Shown: in pieces, positions 21,012 through 32,640 of the stretch
Numbering within the stretch: the stretch's first letter is position 1
How the letters are laid out: the number at the start of each line of letters is the position of its first letter
NCBI GenBank assembly: GCA_963682025.1
Contig: OY821522.1
Coordinates: 27,901,454 to 27,965,453 of the forward strand
DNA from: Cordilura impudica
Lineage: Eukaryota > Arthropoda > Insecta > Diptera > Scathophagidae
DNA length: 64,000 bases
Direction: 5' to 3'
Made by a program: the position numbers and the translations under genes
The notes under the pieces: generated by a model
The model's database searches: none
What the model saw: the letters and a program-made list of their open reading frames with translations, nothing else
What the model was told of the DNA's origin: nothing

Positions 21012-21894
21012 TATTGAAAGTCTTGGCGTCAGAGCGGCTCCTATTGTGGAATGTCACGATGATGTTCGAGCCAAGCAGATTCTACAAGAATCTACAAAAA
21101 GGGTTGGTAATCGATTCCAGACTGGCCTACTATGGAAATGTGACGACGTGAAGTTGACAACAGTTATTCTATGGCACTTGGGCGCCTAGAAGGTATAGAA
21201 AGGAAAATGAAACGTGATCCAGAATTTCTTTCAGCATACAAAGAAGTCATGCAAAGTTATATTAATAAAGGATATTCTGATGACATAAATGCAACTAGCG
21301 TTAAGAAATGGTATTTGCCACACTTTGGAGTGACCAATCCCAATAAACCGAAAAAGTTGAGATTAGTATTCGATGCCGCCGCCAGTGTGGATAGCATTTC
21401 TTTGAACTCACAACTGCTGAAGGGACCCCAAGATATTGCGTATTTGCCGTCTACGCTCTATAATTTTCGTCGGTGCCGATATTCGTTAAATGTTCCATCA
21501 AATTTTAGTACAGCCATGTGATCGAATTTCACAAAGACTTTTATGGAGAAATCAAAATACAGGAGAACCGCCACATGAATACGAAATGGTAGTTATGACT
21601 TTTGGGGCCTCATGCTCACCTTGCTCAGCTTCATATGTTATGAAGACAAATGCCCGAGATCATAAAGACGCTCAACCTAGAGCCATTAAAGCTATATTCG
21701 AAAGTGTAGAAGAAGCTATAAATATTTTGAAAAAAGTGAGAGAAATTCACAAGGATCGTGGATTTGAATTAAGGGGTTTTATTTCAAACTCTGACGAGGT
21801 AACCCTGAAGCTCGATGGTAGTTTAAGGTTAAAAAAATGTTCTTCCCAATGCTGGTGCAGAAAAGGTACTTGGCTTATATTGGGAGCCCTCTAG
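20990..21894 (+). pseudogene. BEL/Pao reverse transcriptase, frameshifted and lacking YxDD
   Basis: Segments in alternating frames: YFNIESLGVRA...RFQTGLLWK (21000-21150), then LEGIERKMKRDPEF...LRLVFDAAA (21171-21480), then MFHQILVQPCDR...MTFGASCSPCSASYV (21490-21700). Directly after KAIFES the sequence goes to VEEAINILKK, so the stretch that should hold the catalytic YVDD box is missing in an otherwise open frame. This copy could not reverse transcribe itself. Confidence 0.82.
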
Positions 21895-21904
21895 TGACAA
21901 TTTT

Positions 21905-22668
21905 ATGTTTAAGTTGAAATTTCATAGCGTCGATCAACTTACTATGTCCAGCCAGCGAAGCCTAACTAAAAGACAAGTTTTAAGCATTATAATGTCAACC
22001 TTTGACCCTCTTGGTTACTTAAGTCATTTTACTGCGGGCGGGAAGTTGCTATTACGAGAAATTTGGAGAAGCGATTGTCGATGGGCTGAGCCAATACCGA
22101 ATGTTTTAAACAATGCGTGGGAACGTTGGAGAAGTCAAGTGAAAAATATTGCAGACTTTCGAGTACCTCGTTTTTACTTTTCACTTGGGAAGCCAACCTG
22201 CCTTCAACTTCATATCTTCGTAGACGCTAGTGAAGACGCCTTTGCCTCGGTTGCATACTGGAGTATTTTTATGATAATGGCATTGGCACCAGTTTCATAA
22301 CGTCAAAAACTAAATGTGCCCCTCTGAAGTGAGTTTCAATTCCACGTTTAGAATTGCAGGCAGCTGTTCTCGGGACACGTTTGAAGGAGAACATTTTAAG
22401 CGAACACAGCCTTGCTCCTAACAAATGCACATTATGGGGTGACTCTAAAACTGTATTAAAATGGATCGCTAGCAGCCATAGGCGATATAAACCATATGTC
22501 GCACATCGCATAGCCGAGATACTCGAATCTACAGAACCTGAAAATTGGAGATGGGTATCAACGATAGATAATGTAGCCGATGAAGCAACGAGATTATATA
22601 ACAACATCGATTTTTCTTCTTCCTCACGTTGGTTAAATGGATCAGCCTTCCTAAAATTGCCTGAATAG
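21905..22668 (+). pseudogene. BEL/Pao connection and RNase H region
   Basis: Contains STFDPLGYLSHF, typical of the segment after RT in BEL/Pao, then the RNase H pieces LHIFVDASEDAFASVAYW (first Asp) and, in another frame, LQAAVLGTRLKENI (Glu absent or altered) and CTLWGDSKTVLKWI (third Asp). Frame breaks at about 22290-22350 and 22668. Confidence 0.75.
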
Positions 22669-22739
22669 GAATGGACAACAAATAATATTGACATTTCATG
22701 CGATGATGATGAAGAAGAGATTTGCCCAAAAACTGCTTT

Positions 22740-24267
22740 ATTGATGGTGAGTAATAATGTCATTGATTTTGATAGATTCTCGTCCCTCTGTCGTATAAAA
22801 CGAACCATCGCTTGGGTGCTTAGATATCTCAGCCATTGCCGTAAAAAGTATAACAGTCTACAAGGCCATGGACTTACATCCTGTGAAATGGAAAATTCCG
22901 AAAAAAATATTATGCCTACAAGTTCAAAGAGAAGCCTTTCAAACCGAATTTACACTTATTAAAAATGGTCAGCCAGTCTCCAAGAGCAGCCACTTGTTTA
23001 ATTTAATGCCATACGTTGATGCTGATGGTCTGTTAAGAGTATATGGTAGAATTGATGCGGCTAGCTACTTGCCCTATAGTTCACGACGACCTATAATATT
23101 GCCAAAAGACCATCATTTTACAAAGCTTGTCATCCTGCATTATCATTGTCAGATGAAGCACCAAAATCATGAAGCAACGATTTGTGAAGTACGCAGGAAA
23201 TACTGGGTACCACAATTAAGAAGTTTACTTAAAAAGATCGTATCAAACTGCCTACAGTGCAAAATTACAAACGCCAGTCCTCGTGTACCAATAATGGAAC
23301 CACTTCCATTTGGTCGCCTAGAACCCAATATTGAGCCCTTTAAATATACCGGCTTGGACTATTTTGGCCCTTTAAATGTAGCGATAGGGCGTAGAATAGA
23401 AAAGAGGTGGGTTGCACTATTTACATGCCTCACTGTGCGAGCTATTCATTTAGAATTAGCCCACGATTTATCGACAGATTCCTGTATAATTGCGATGAGG
23501 AACTTTATGAATCGCAGACGTATTCCAGCTCGGATACGTTCTGATAACGGTAAAAATTTTGTAGGAGCCAATTAGGAAGCCAAACGGTTTAGTGAAGTTT
23601 TCGATGCTGAAAAACTTCAAAACGAAATGTCGATGAAAGGTATTGAATGGATTTTTAATTGTCCAGCCAACCCATCGGAAGGTGGTATTTGGGAAAGGAT
23701 GGTACAGTGTGTGAAAAGGGTACTACGTCATACATTGAAAGAGGTCTCACCCAAAGAGCACGTACTGCAATCATTATTGATTGAAGCTGAAAACATCGTG
23801 AATTCGCGGCCATTAACGCATTTGCCAATAAGCCCTCATGAAGAGGAGTCACTTACTCCTAATAATTTTATAATTGGTAGAGGAAACGTTGCCAATACAC
23901 CGTCTGCTAAAGAACCCGATGTAAAACTCTTCTCCTTGAAGAAACAATGGCGAGTTGCACGAAGTCTGCGGGATCGATTCTGGAAGCGGTGGGTTCGCGA
24001 ATATTTGCCTACGCTGACTAGGAGGGTGAAATGGTGTGAGCTTACTACCCCAATCAAAGTAGGTGACTTGGTGTTTATCTGCGATCCAAATGTTCCAAGA
24101 AGTCAATGGCGGAGAGGTATGGTCACTTGTGTGCATGCTGGTCCTGATGACATAGCATGAAGAGCCGATGTAAAGACTGCGTCGGGTAAGTTGCAGCGTC
24201 CCGTATCCAAGTTAGCTGTTCTGGACGTAGAAAGGGGTGAAGCTGATCGCTCCACGTGGGGCTGGGG
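22740..24267 (+). pseudogene. BEL/Pao integrase and C-terminal domain, broken by stops
   Basis: HHCC finger (LHYHCQMKHQNHEATICEV to NCLQC) at about 23130-23260, core Asp in YTGLDYFGPL, Asp in RIRSDNGKNF, a TAG at 23573, Glu in SEGGIWERMVQCVKRVLR, and the C-terminal domain with FWKRWVREYLPTL and VGDLVFICDPN. A TGA at 24158 cuts the end; the frame resumes and runs to the edge of the 3' LTR (VSKLAVLDVERGEA). Confidence 0.85.
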
Positions 24268-24577
24268 TGTTCCAGAACGACATTTAATGGGTTATAAATT
24301 ATCTAAATGTTAATTTATAGTGAATGTCATTTTTGACATTTACATGTTTACCGCTTTTTTACATGTCTGTTGAAAGTTATGTTATTAGTATTTAAGAACC
24401 ATAGAGGTAAGAAGCAATTTTGATTTTGTAAGAGACGGAGTGTAAAACTGCGGTAAAGTATTTAGCTTTATTTTGTATTTTTTGTATTTAACTGTTATTC
24501 CTTTTTAGAAATAAACATACACGCACAGATTTTGTATTTGTTCAACGCAAACCCGTTTTTTACTATAGTCAAGAATA
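24268..24577 (+). repeat. 3' LTR of the BEL/Pao element
   Basis: 310 bp; about nine differences from 18235-18544, including small indels in T runs. Followed by AGGAA. Confidence 0.9.
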
Positions 24578-24582
24578 AGGAA

Positions 24583-25849
24583 GATTGATTGAACTCGGCT
24601 TATCAGGTAGGATCCAATAAGTTTCTTGGAACACTTTGAGAACTTTTGTTGAAAGTATTGAGTGATCAACTATGTCGAAGGCTATAGAACGATCAAGAAT
24701 AACTAAAAAGCAAATATTTCCATCATCATCGTTATGAAGAATATCATCTGCAACATCTATTAAAGTAGTTGTACACTATGTTTTTGCCTAAAGCCAGATA
24801 GCTTTCGCGTTAATAGCCCAAATCGTTTTAGGTACTCGTTTATCTGTTTATGCATTATCTGCTCAAGATAAATTCTGATAAAAATAGGGTGCATGTTGTC
24901 ATATCCAATTGCATTTGATTTTATGGCCAAAAGACAGGTCATTGCTAACACATTAAAATTCAAATGGACTATCATTATCGTGAATCACTAGGTTATTGAT
25001 TGCATTGTGTGCAGGAGGTTGAACTTGAATGGTGGGTAAATTAGTAAAAGTTGAATTAAGTTCATCAGGTGCGAGTTCGCAAGTTTTTATATTACTAGTT
25101 CGGCCCATTCCAATTTCCTGAATAGTTTTCCATTTTTATTTGGTGTTACTTGCATTCTGAAAATGGAGACCAGAATACTTATACTTTGATCTACGAATTT
25201 CACGTTTAACTTCTCTTCTAAGGTTATGATATTCTTTAATTTGAGGTAACTTAAATTTTTTCTAACGTGAAAACGCATTATCTCTTTTACTAATCAGCTG
25301 TTTTATATGACTGTTAACCACGATCTTATATAGGTCTCAATGTTTTTCATTATCTCAGGTACAGTTAGATCAAATTAGTATGAGATATTATTTTCCAAGA
25401 AGGACAACTGATGATCAACAGAAGACATTTAATAAATGGACGTCCAGTTTACTTAAGAAATATGTTCTGCCAAAACATTGTAGTTGATATTATTAAAGTC
25501 ACGATAAGTAATTGATAGTGTTTCATTATTTAAAATAAAGTCATATGTCGTGAAAATTAAATCGTGTTTCAAGAAACATGAGGCCGACAGTTGGTCGTAC
25601 AACAAGACTTTGCTTAAATCGTTAATAAAAAAGATCAAGTTTATTACTTGCTATTGATGTATAGTGTGTAGGCATCGTGTAGTTTAATGATGTGAGACCA
25701 ATGGTTTCCATGTTTTCTGTGACATAAGTCTCTCACAGAAGATTACAATTAAAATCACCTGCAATTGACATATAGGTGACCATAAACCACTCTTGTACTT
25801 CTATAAATGAAGTGATCACAGTATCACGGTGTGGCCTGTATATACATTA
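24583..25849 (-). pseudogene. decayed APE-type non-LTR retrotransposon, 5' part (endonuclease and RT start)
   Basis: Continues the - strand relic at 17300-18234 across the BEL insertion. Recognisable pieces: endonuclease motif IAGDFNCNLL near 25760, DLFFINDLSKVLLYDQL (25640-25590), RT pieces AIKSNAIGYDNMHP (24920-24880) and SGFRQKHSV, and an LDRS.AFD motif near 24680. Frame breaks and stops throughout. The 5' border at about 25849 is set by loss of similarity. Confidence 0.75.
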
Positions 25850-26832
25850 GGGTGTTCTCTATTTGTATGGGATTTTTATTATATTCGAAAAAGGTAGGTC
25901 TCACCCCCCAAAAAGTTGTCAAATGATCTCAGAAGTAAGCTGGAAAAATTTAACGCCCCTACGACCCCGCCTTCCCATGCCGCCGTTCGATTGAAAAAAA
26001 AATATTTATCAATCATACCCCTTGCTTTCTCATTTTTAAAATTATTTTGTTTTATAGTGCATAAATCAGTTCATAGTTATTATACAATATGGAAAATGTA
26101 TTATTTTTAACATCTATCATATTGTCATACGCAATATTATATAAGTTTCATTTATATTATTCATATGCGAACATCACAATAACATTTTATAAAGCAATTT
26201 CTTCTTGTAGACTTTAATAATTGTTGTAATAATTTCTCAGGCTACTGTCTTATGTTAAGAAGCAGTGCAATATTTTGTATTTTGTACTTCTCGTTAAGCT
26301 ATAATAACAGTTAATGTCTGCTATTCTTTAATGATATTATTTTATGGCACATTGATTCTGATGTAAAATTATGATAAGCGCACTATAAGCTCATTCTTTG
26401 TTCTGTCGTCTGACAAGAAAGTGTTTAATGATTTCATGCGAAATCCAGCAGCATAATATTTTATTTTATATTTTTTTTATCAAAGCTCTGTAAAGTAACT
26501 GTTCGTTTTTTTATTCTTTATTAATTAATTTTTCGTCTCATGAGCAGTGACTTCTTCACATCGGTTCTGCATACCGTTACTCAAATTTGATTATTTTACT
26601 TTATTCTTTATTTTCTTATTCTTATAATCATTAAATTCGTTTCTGAATACAGTTAGTATTTTTTTGCTCTTATTTTATAAACTCTTGTTATATATTTTTC
26701 CTTTTGTTAAAACAAAATGTAAAAAGAAGTTTCAGTTTGATCTTGACAAACGACGAGTAAAGTCATAATAAATATTTAAAAATAATAGTTGCATTAAAGT
26801 TTTTTTTATCGGTCATAGCGACAATCAAGTGT
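25850..26832 (+). other. upstream part of the hAT-like element, no gene seen
   Basis: About 980 bp AT-rich. 25850-25980 has a GC-richer patch (CACCCCCCAAAAAG, ACGACCCCGCC) that may be the outer end of the transposon. No ORF I would support. Confidence 0.35.
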
Positions 26833-28950
26833 GTGAAAATGTCGTTGCGAAATGAAAATATTCTTTATTTAGTTGGTCCAATTAATTTTAGTATTACTGG
26901 TTCAAAATTGCCATCCAATAAACAAGTGTTACAGGTATTATTTTACAATACTAGAAACGTTAAGTTAAACCTTAAAGAAAGTGCAAGTTTGGTGATTCGT
27001 GAAGTGATGATATTCTGGGAAAAGGCGCGCATACCCACTAGGCAATTACAGCATTGTCTTACAAAACTTTTGAAATTGCATGAGAAGTGGCGAAACTTGC
27101 AAAAGAATACGCACAGAGCCAAAACAAGTTTTAAAGAAAGAGAGAATTTGTTTGTAAATGATATCGCACATGCAGAAGCAATGACTAAATTGCGGATTGA
27201 AGAGGACAAACAATTTCTTCTTGTACAAAGGCAGCCTGGTCGCGTAGGTTGCATCGGAGCTGTCGATAAGATTTCTGCGATTGCTGAGGAGAAAAGGGAG
27301 AAACGTAAGAGAGATGAAAATACTCGGCTGGAAGAAAACATTGAGAGCAAAAAAGCAAAAAATTCAATCGACGCATTGCCTCAAATGTTTTCTGAAGAGT
27401 CTGAAGATGAAGAAGAGCCTGAATATGCCCAAATTGTTACAGTGTCCCAAGGAGTTTCTGGTGGCAGGAGAGCTCGCAAACATTTTGTAACGCCAAAACT
27501 TATTGCAGTACTTGATAGGTGTTTTCATCCTGCAAGCAACAGCAGAAGCACTCGTCATAATTATATGTTTAAACTAATAGCCGATTTTATAATTATATAG
27601 GTATTCACGAGCAGAAAGTAGAACGTTTACCAATTGTTGTCAGTGGACTCGGAAGCGAGATGTTAATAGATGTTCCAAGACTGGATAGTTCATCTGGAGA
27701 AGAACAAGCAGCAGCGGTATATAAGGCATTGCAAGATTGACAACTTTGCGACAGAGTGCAAGCTTTGTGTTGTGATACGACAAGTTCCAATACTGGAAAG
27801 AAAAATGGTGCTTGTATTTTGATGGAGAAAAAATTGGCAAAAGACTTGCTGTATCTTCCATGCCGGCATCACATCTACGAACTCGTATTGAAAGCCGTTT
27901 TTGAGTCTAAGTTGCCAATGCGCTCATCAACTCCAGACGTTCCCCTTTTCAAAGACTTTAAAAAGTCGTGGCCACAACTTAAATCGAAAAAAATTGTGAA
28001 TGGAATGAAGGATAGCAACTGCCATGGAAAACTTATTGATTTTATGGAAAATATTTCCCAGTTCGTCTCACAAGAGTTAATAAAGCGTCAAGTGCGAGAG
28101 GATTACCGTGAACTTTTGGAGCTGGCATTATTGTTCCTTAGAAAGTGAAAGCGATTTCAAAATACGGCCACCAGGAGCAATACACCATGCGAGATGGATG
28201 TCGAAAGCAATTTACTGCTTGAAAATATTTCTTCTCCGTGAGGACTACCCATTGCCCAAAGAAGAATTGAATGCTTTAGGAGATGTCTGCTGCTTCATTG
28301 TCCGTTTTTATATTAAGGCTTGGTACAAATGCTCAAACGCAGCAACTGCATGCCAAACAGATATCGATCTCATTTGCCAAATGATGAAATATCAAGATAT
28401 TGACCATATGACAGCAAGACCTGCATTGAAGAAACTTATGAGTCATTCTTGGTATTTACATCACGAAATATCTGCTCTCGCGTTTTTTGACGAAACTTTG
28501 GAACTCGACACTAAAAGGAAAATGGTACAAGCTTTGACAAGGGTTAGTGTAGAACAAGTGGACAAAAGGCTTCCTTTACATATTGAGGATATCAGGAACT
28601 GGGAAGGTAATAATGCGATTAAATTACTTTTAAATTTTAAACTAATAATTAAAAACGTGCTAACAGATAAGACGGTTGACGAATTTATATATGAGAAAAG
28701 TGCGGAAATGTTTCGTCGATTTAAAATCGGTGACAGTTTTCTCAGTTGTTACCCGGAAAATTGGAGTAGCCATGAAGCTTATATTGATGGGGAAAAAATT
28801 GTAAAGTCGTTGCGTGTTGTCAATGATACTGCTGAGAGAGCAGTTAAGCTGATGGAAGACTATCATGGCCTTCTTACCAACGACGAGGATAAAAAAAAAA
28901 TACATTCTGCAGTGCGTTCAGGAGCACAGAAAAATTTACACAAATTGTTC
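26833..28950 (+). pseudogene. hAT-like transposase pseudogene
   Basis: Three blocks in alternating frames. 26833-27560: N-terminal part with a Lys/Arg/Glu-rich charged segment. 27600-28143: block beginning HEQKVERLPIVVSGLGSE, with a TGA at about 27738 in place of a conserved codon, then ALCCDTTSSNTGKKNGAC and the metal-type signature LPCRHHIYELVL. 28138-28950: contains HHARWMSKAIYCLKIFLL, like the RW motif of hAT transposases, and an acidic/helical C-terminal part. CxxH and RW with an Asp before them suggest a hAT-type DDE enzyme, but I see no BED finger and have not found terminal inverted repeats. Inactive copy. An alternative is another DDE superfamily with similar motifs. Confidence 0.6.
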
Positions 28951-28954
28951 GAAA

Positions 28955-29225
28955 ATAAAATATTTTTCACTGATGGTGTTGATATATTTTGTTCATTGCA
29001 AATACCATCAAAAATGTCCCATAAGTTTTCATTAACTAAGTGAGGAATCCCATTAATACGAATATCAGACGCAACTAACGAATGTTCCTGACTTAGATTT
29101 TGCATTTTTAATTCATTCACTTCATTTTTACTAAATCATCCGCCACTGTTTCGAGTTTAGACACTTCTTCCTATGATATCTTTTTTAATCTCACACATAC
29201 TACGTTCAAGATTATTAATTTTTTC
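28955..29225 (-). pseudogene. fragment of a non-LTR retrotransposon ORF1 protein
   Basis: On the - strand: coiled-coil-like start (MNELKMQNLSQEHSLVASD), then DIRINGIPHLVNENLWDIF and STPSVKNI. The pattern 'RINGIP..NENL..IF' is typical of the RNA-binding ORF1 protein of fly CR1/Jockey-like elements. Two stops upstream. It is not part of the hAT-like gene; the hAT ORF simply reads on into it from about 28950. Confidence 0.55.
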
Positions 29226-29915
29226 TAGTACAGAATCACTTTCTGAGTCGATTTAGCGATGTCAGTCCGTCCGTCCGTCCGTCTGCGTGTCCATGTAAAT
29301 GTTGTAATATAACTACAAGTCGCAAATATAAATATATTTTGATATATATTTGGTATATGAGCTTCTATCGGCCATAGAATGAACGCTATTGAAATTGGTG
29401 AAATTCGGTCTATGTTCAGACCTAGTCCCCATACAAATGACCCCTATGAAATCGACATAAATTGCCATAAGATCCAAATTATCATATATGTAGATCTCAG
29501 TCCAATTGGATTTTTATGTGTTTATTATATCCATTAATCAGTAGTCCAAAAATAATCCCTATAGGACAATTCTTATTCATAGGCCCCATATAGAGCTACT
29601 TCCCGATCTTCACTGAAATCTATCAAAAACCAAAATATTGCACAGATTTTTCTCAAATTTGGTTTGTATATATATTTTCAAAATCTAAGTGACTTTGCCA
29701 AATATGGTCAGGATCGGTCCATTTTTCGACCTTGTCCCCATATATATATGCCACCCGATATGAACTTTTTCATATCTGCAGCCAAAAAAAAATTATAACA
29801 ATGCCACTCTAATTTGGTTTATGCTTATTTTCTATATCTAATTAGTTGGACCTAAACGCATGGTATAGGGTATCGTATAGTCGGTCAAGACCGTGTATAA
29901 TTTTCTTACTTGTTT
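29226..29915 (-). repeat. mini-me-like repeat family A, inverted, lacking the terminal hairpin
   Basis: Runs from CAGAATCACTTTCTGAGTCG and (GTCC)n at 29268-29282 to the head TTTTCTTACTTGT at 29901-29914. The 3' terminal part with TATACCC is missing. Confidence 0.82.
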
Positions 29916-30299
29916 AATTTTATTTATATTCGTGTTGTGTTTTACTTTCGTTGCTGTGTCTATATTATTTCACAATTTGTTGTTCTTTTTATTATTTTAG
30001 TGTTGAGATTTTTGTTTTTTTTTGTATTATTTTAAAGAGATTTGGTGTCCTGTTTTGACTTTAATTCTGTGTGTTTATTTGTTGGTTTTTATTAAATATT
30101 TTGTTATTGCGTTACGAAAAACAAAACAATATAGATTTAAATAGACTCACGCTCACGACTCACTTTGTACATATGTACAGTATTTTAAAATATTTTTAAA
30201 TTATATATAACTATACAGGAGAGTGTATGATTTATAGTATTGTTTATCATTTCTGATGATCATAGTTCAATTTCCGTATCAATTCTGTTAATTTAGTGA
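29916..30299. other. AT-rich stretch, no gene seen
   Basis: T-rich tracts and no supported ORF. Probably the 3' end region of the - strand non-LTR fragment that follows. Confidence 0.35.
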
Positions 30300-31800
30300 C
30301 TTGATTGTGTTTGTTGAAGCATGCTAATATGTGCGCCATTGTTAAATTGGTATTGCATTTTGAACATAATGGTGGGGTTGAGTTCGTTTTGATTAGGTAT
30401 TCGTGGGTGAGTTTCGAATGACCTAATCTTAATCTTGTGAGAGTTATTTGTTGTTTTTTCGTAAGGTTATTTGGGTATATTGGTTTCTGGGCAAGGGGGT
30501 TTATAAATCTATGATAGGCATTCGATAAGCGAAGTTTTTTGGCTAAGTTGTAATTTTAGTAGATTTTGGATGTCCTTTTTTGCGTAGTTGTTTACTAGTA
30601 TAGTTGGTATTCTGTTGGTGTGTTTGGCAGTCTCCTCTACAAACTCATTTCCCTGGATATTTTTATGAGCCGGTGTATATAATATTTTTATCTGTAACTT
30701 TAAGTCATTTATGGATGACAAACTATCCGTGCAAACCATTAGTTTCGTTGTTAGTGATTTAAGTTTAACTGTTTCCTCAATACCTGTAATTACTGATGTT
30801 AATATTGAAGTAAATTCCGGGAGAGTTCCTATTTTAATTATTGTTCTGTTTTCGTCAACAATTGAGAATGAGTTTGCGCTATTGTTTCAGAACCATCGCA
30901 GTACCATACTACATAATATTGGTTTTTGTAAATGTTTGTTTGTTCTATGTGGTATTGTTTAGCTTGTTCCAAGCTTGTTTTAGTTTTGGTAGTAACGGGA
31001 GTTTCGATGAAATAGCTTTCAATATTTGTCTACGGTGGATGATAAGTTCTGAAGTTTGAAGGTTTATTTAATGATATTGATAGGTTGTTAGCTGACTGCA
31101 GAATTGAATATGGCGGTTTGAATTTTTGGTTTTCTTTTTCGAAAAGTTTTTAGCATCATTGAAGATAAGATTGCTTTTCATTCGAGAAATTTTAATTATC
31201 TGGTTGTTTATAATTTTCTCATATCTCTCTTCTGAAGCAGGCAAGTCCAGTTCGGCTAGGATATTATGTGTTGGAGTTGTTCTGAAAGCTTGAGTAATAA
31301 TCCAATGATCGTAATATTTCGTTATCGTTAAGAGCTTGGTTATTGACGCCTTTCCATATACATGCATATAATAAGAGCAAATAAATTTTACTTAAAAGCG
31401 TGACTTTTAGAACATGGTTTGGGTTATTAATGTAACTACCTCCTACTAATACCACTTATGCTTTTGAGAATATTTAATCCTTTCGATAGATCACCTGTTA
31501 AATATACTATATGACTATTCCAATTAAAAGATTTGTTACAAATAAGTCCTAGAACTTTAAGTAATGTAACATTCATAATGTTCATTTGCAATTAGTTTAT
31601 TGTGCAGTTATGTTTCCGACAGATATGTACTTTTAGGTTTTGATATTACGACACCAGATAGGCAACACCATATATTACGTTCGGTAAATAGATTATTTAG
31701 TGTATTTTGAACGTCATGAGGATTTTTTAGTATTTTTAAATAAGTAGAAGTCATCGGCATATAAATAATGATAAAGTTGTTTGTTGTTTTTCATTAGGTG
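30300..31800 (-). pseudogene. non-LTR retrotransposon fragment with RT C-terminus and RNase H (I/R1-like)
   Basis: - strand pieces. RT thumb region with RTTPTHNILAELDLPASEER (about 31283-31240), typical of non-LTR elements. RNase H end with ILYTPAHKNIQGNEFVEETA (about 30680-30630), matching the H..I.GNE..E..A signature. Further up (31690-31760) a frame reads as a degraded YADDF box. RNase H after RT separates it from the element at 50869-54089, which has none. Multiple stops; no intact ORF. Confidence 0.65.
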
Positions 31801-31910
31801 GTTTATTGATGCGTAAACATCTATGCGCTCAGAGGGGGGTAAAATATAAATTCACAATACAATCACAAAAACAGCATAAGGGAAAATCGGTGTGTGGTAT
31901 ATTGGTGTAT

Positions 31911-32163
31911 TTAGTAAGCAGAACCGCCGAGTTCGCTGTCTGTTTAGCAAAATCACAACTCTTTTTCGTTAATTTCAAATATTCAAGCTATTGACCGCTA
32001 TCCGCGTTGTGAGTTTAACTTGTTCACAAGTTCACAGAGTTGTTTTTTTTTTTATTTCAAGCATATATTTGCTATTGACAGAACGTTTTTAGTAAGCAGA
32101 ACCGCCGAGTTCGCTGTCTGTTTAGCAAAATCACAAACCTTTTTCGTTAATTTTAAATATTCA
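31911..32163 (+). repeat. direct duplication of ~75 bp
   Basis: 31911-31984 recurs at 32089-32163 with three visible changes ('ttagtaagcagaaccgccga', 'gttcgctgtctgtttagcaa'). Offset 178 bp. Segment is GC-richer than surroundings; origin unknown. Confidence 0.85.
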
Positions 32164-32261
32164 ATTGTATATATACTGGAGAACTTTGAAGAAGCCAAAA
32201 ATAAACCTAAGTTTTTTTTTAATTACTACACCTTTTCCACTTGTAATTCAGAAAACATGAA

Positions 32262-32640
32262 TTGAATTTCAGGAAGTACCAATTTGTTTCAGAAATCATT
32301 AATTGATTTTCAGAAAACATCAATCGTATTTCAGAAAGTATCAATTGTATTTCAGAAAACATCAATTGAATTTCAGAAAGTATCAAGTGTGTTTCAGAGA
32401 ACATCAATTGATTTTCAGAAAATATCACTTGCGTTTCAGAAAGTATCAAATGTATTTCAGAAAACATCAATTGACTTTCAGAAAATATCAATTGAATTTC
32501 AGAAAACATCAATTGACTTTCAGTAATAATCAATTGTATTTCAGAAAGCATCAATTGATTTTCAGAAAGTATCATTTGTATTTCAGAAAATATCGATTGA
32601 ATTTCAGAAATTATCAAATGTATTTGAGAACCCATCAAAT
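32262..32640. repeat. 21-bp minisatellite, about 18 copies
   Basis: Unit TTTCAGAAARYATCAATTGAA with substitutions but almost no length change. Because the unit is 7 codons and lacks stops in several frames, it produces long overlapping ORFs on both strands (for example 32219-32638 on the - strand, heptads of the type SEIQLIF). I treat those ORFs as by-products. Confidence 0.92.

Larger units (their letters stand above)
18230..24582 (+). mobile_element. BEL/Pao LTR retrotransposon with AGGAA target duplication
   Basis: The element is 18235-24577 (6,343 bp), bounded by 310-bp LTRs that start TGTYCCAGAACGAC and end CAAGAAYA, and by AGGAA at 18230-18234 and 24578-24582. The LTRs differ at about nine positions (~3%). 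One + strand gag-pol follows the usual BEL order gag, protease, RT, RNase H, integrase. It sits inside a - strand non-LTR relic whose two halves line up again when the element is removed. Pol has many frame breaks and lacks the RT catalytic box, so it is inactive. Confidence 0.93.
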
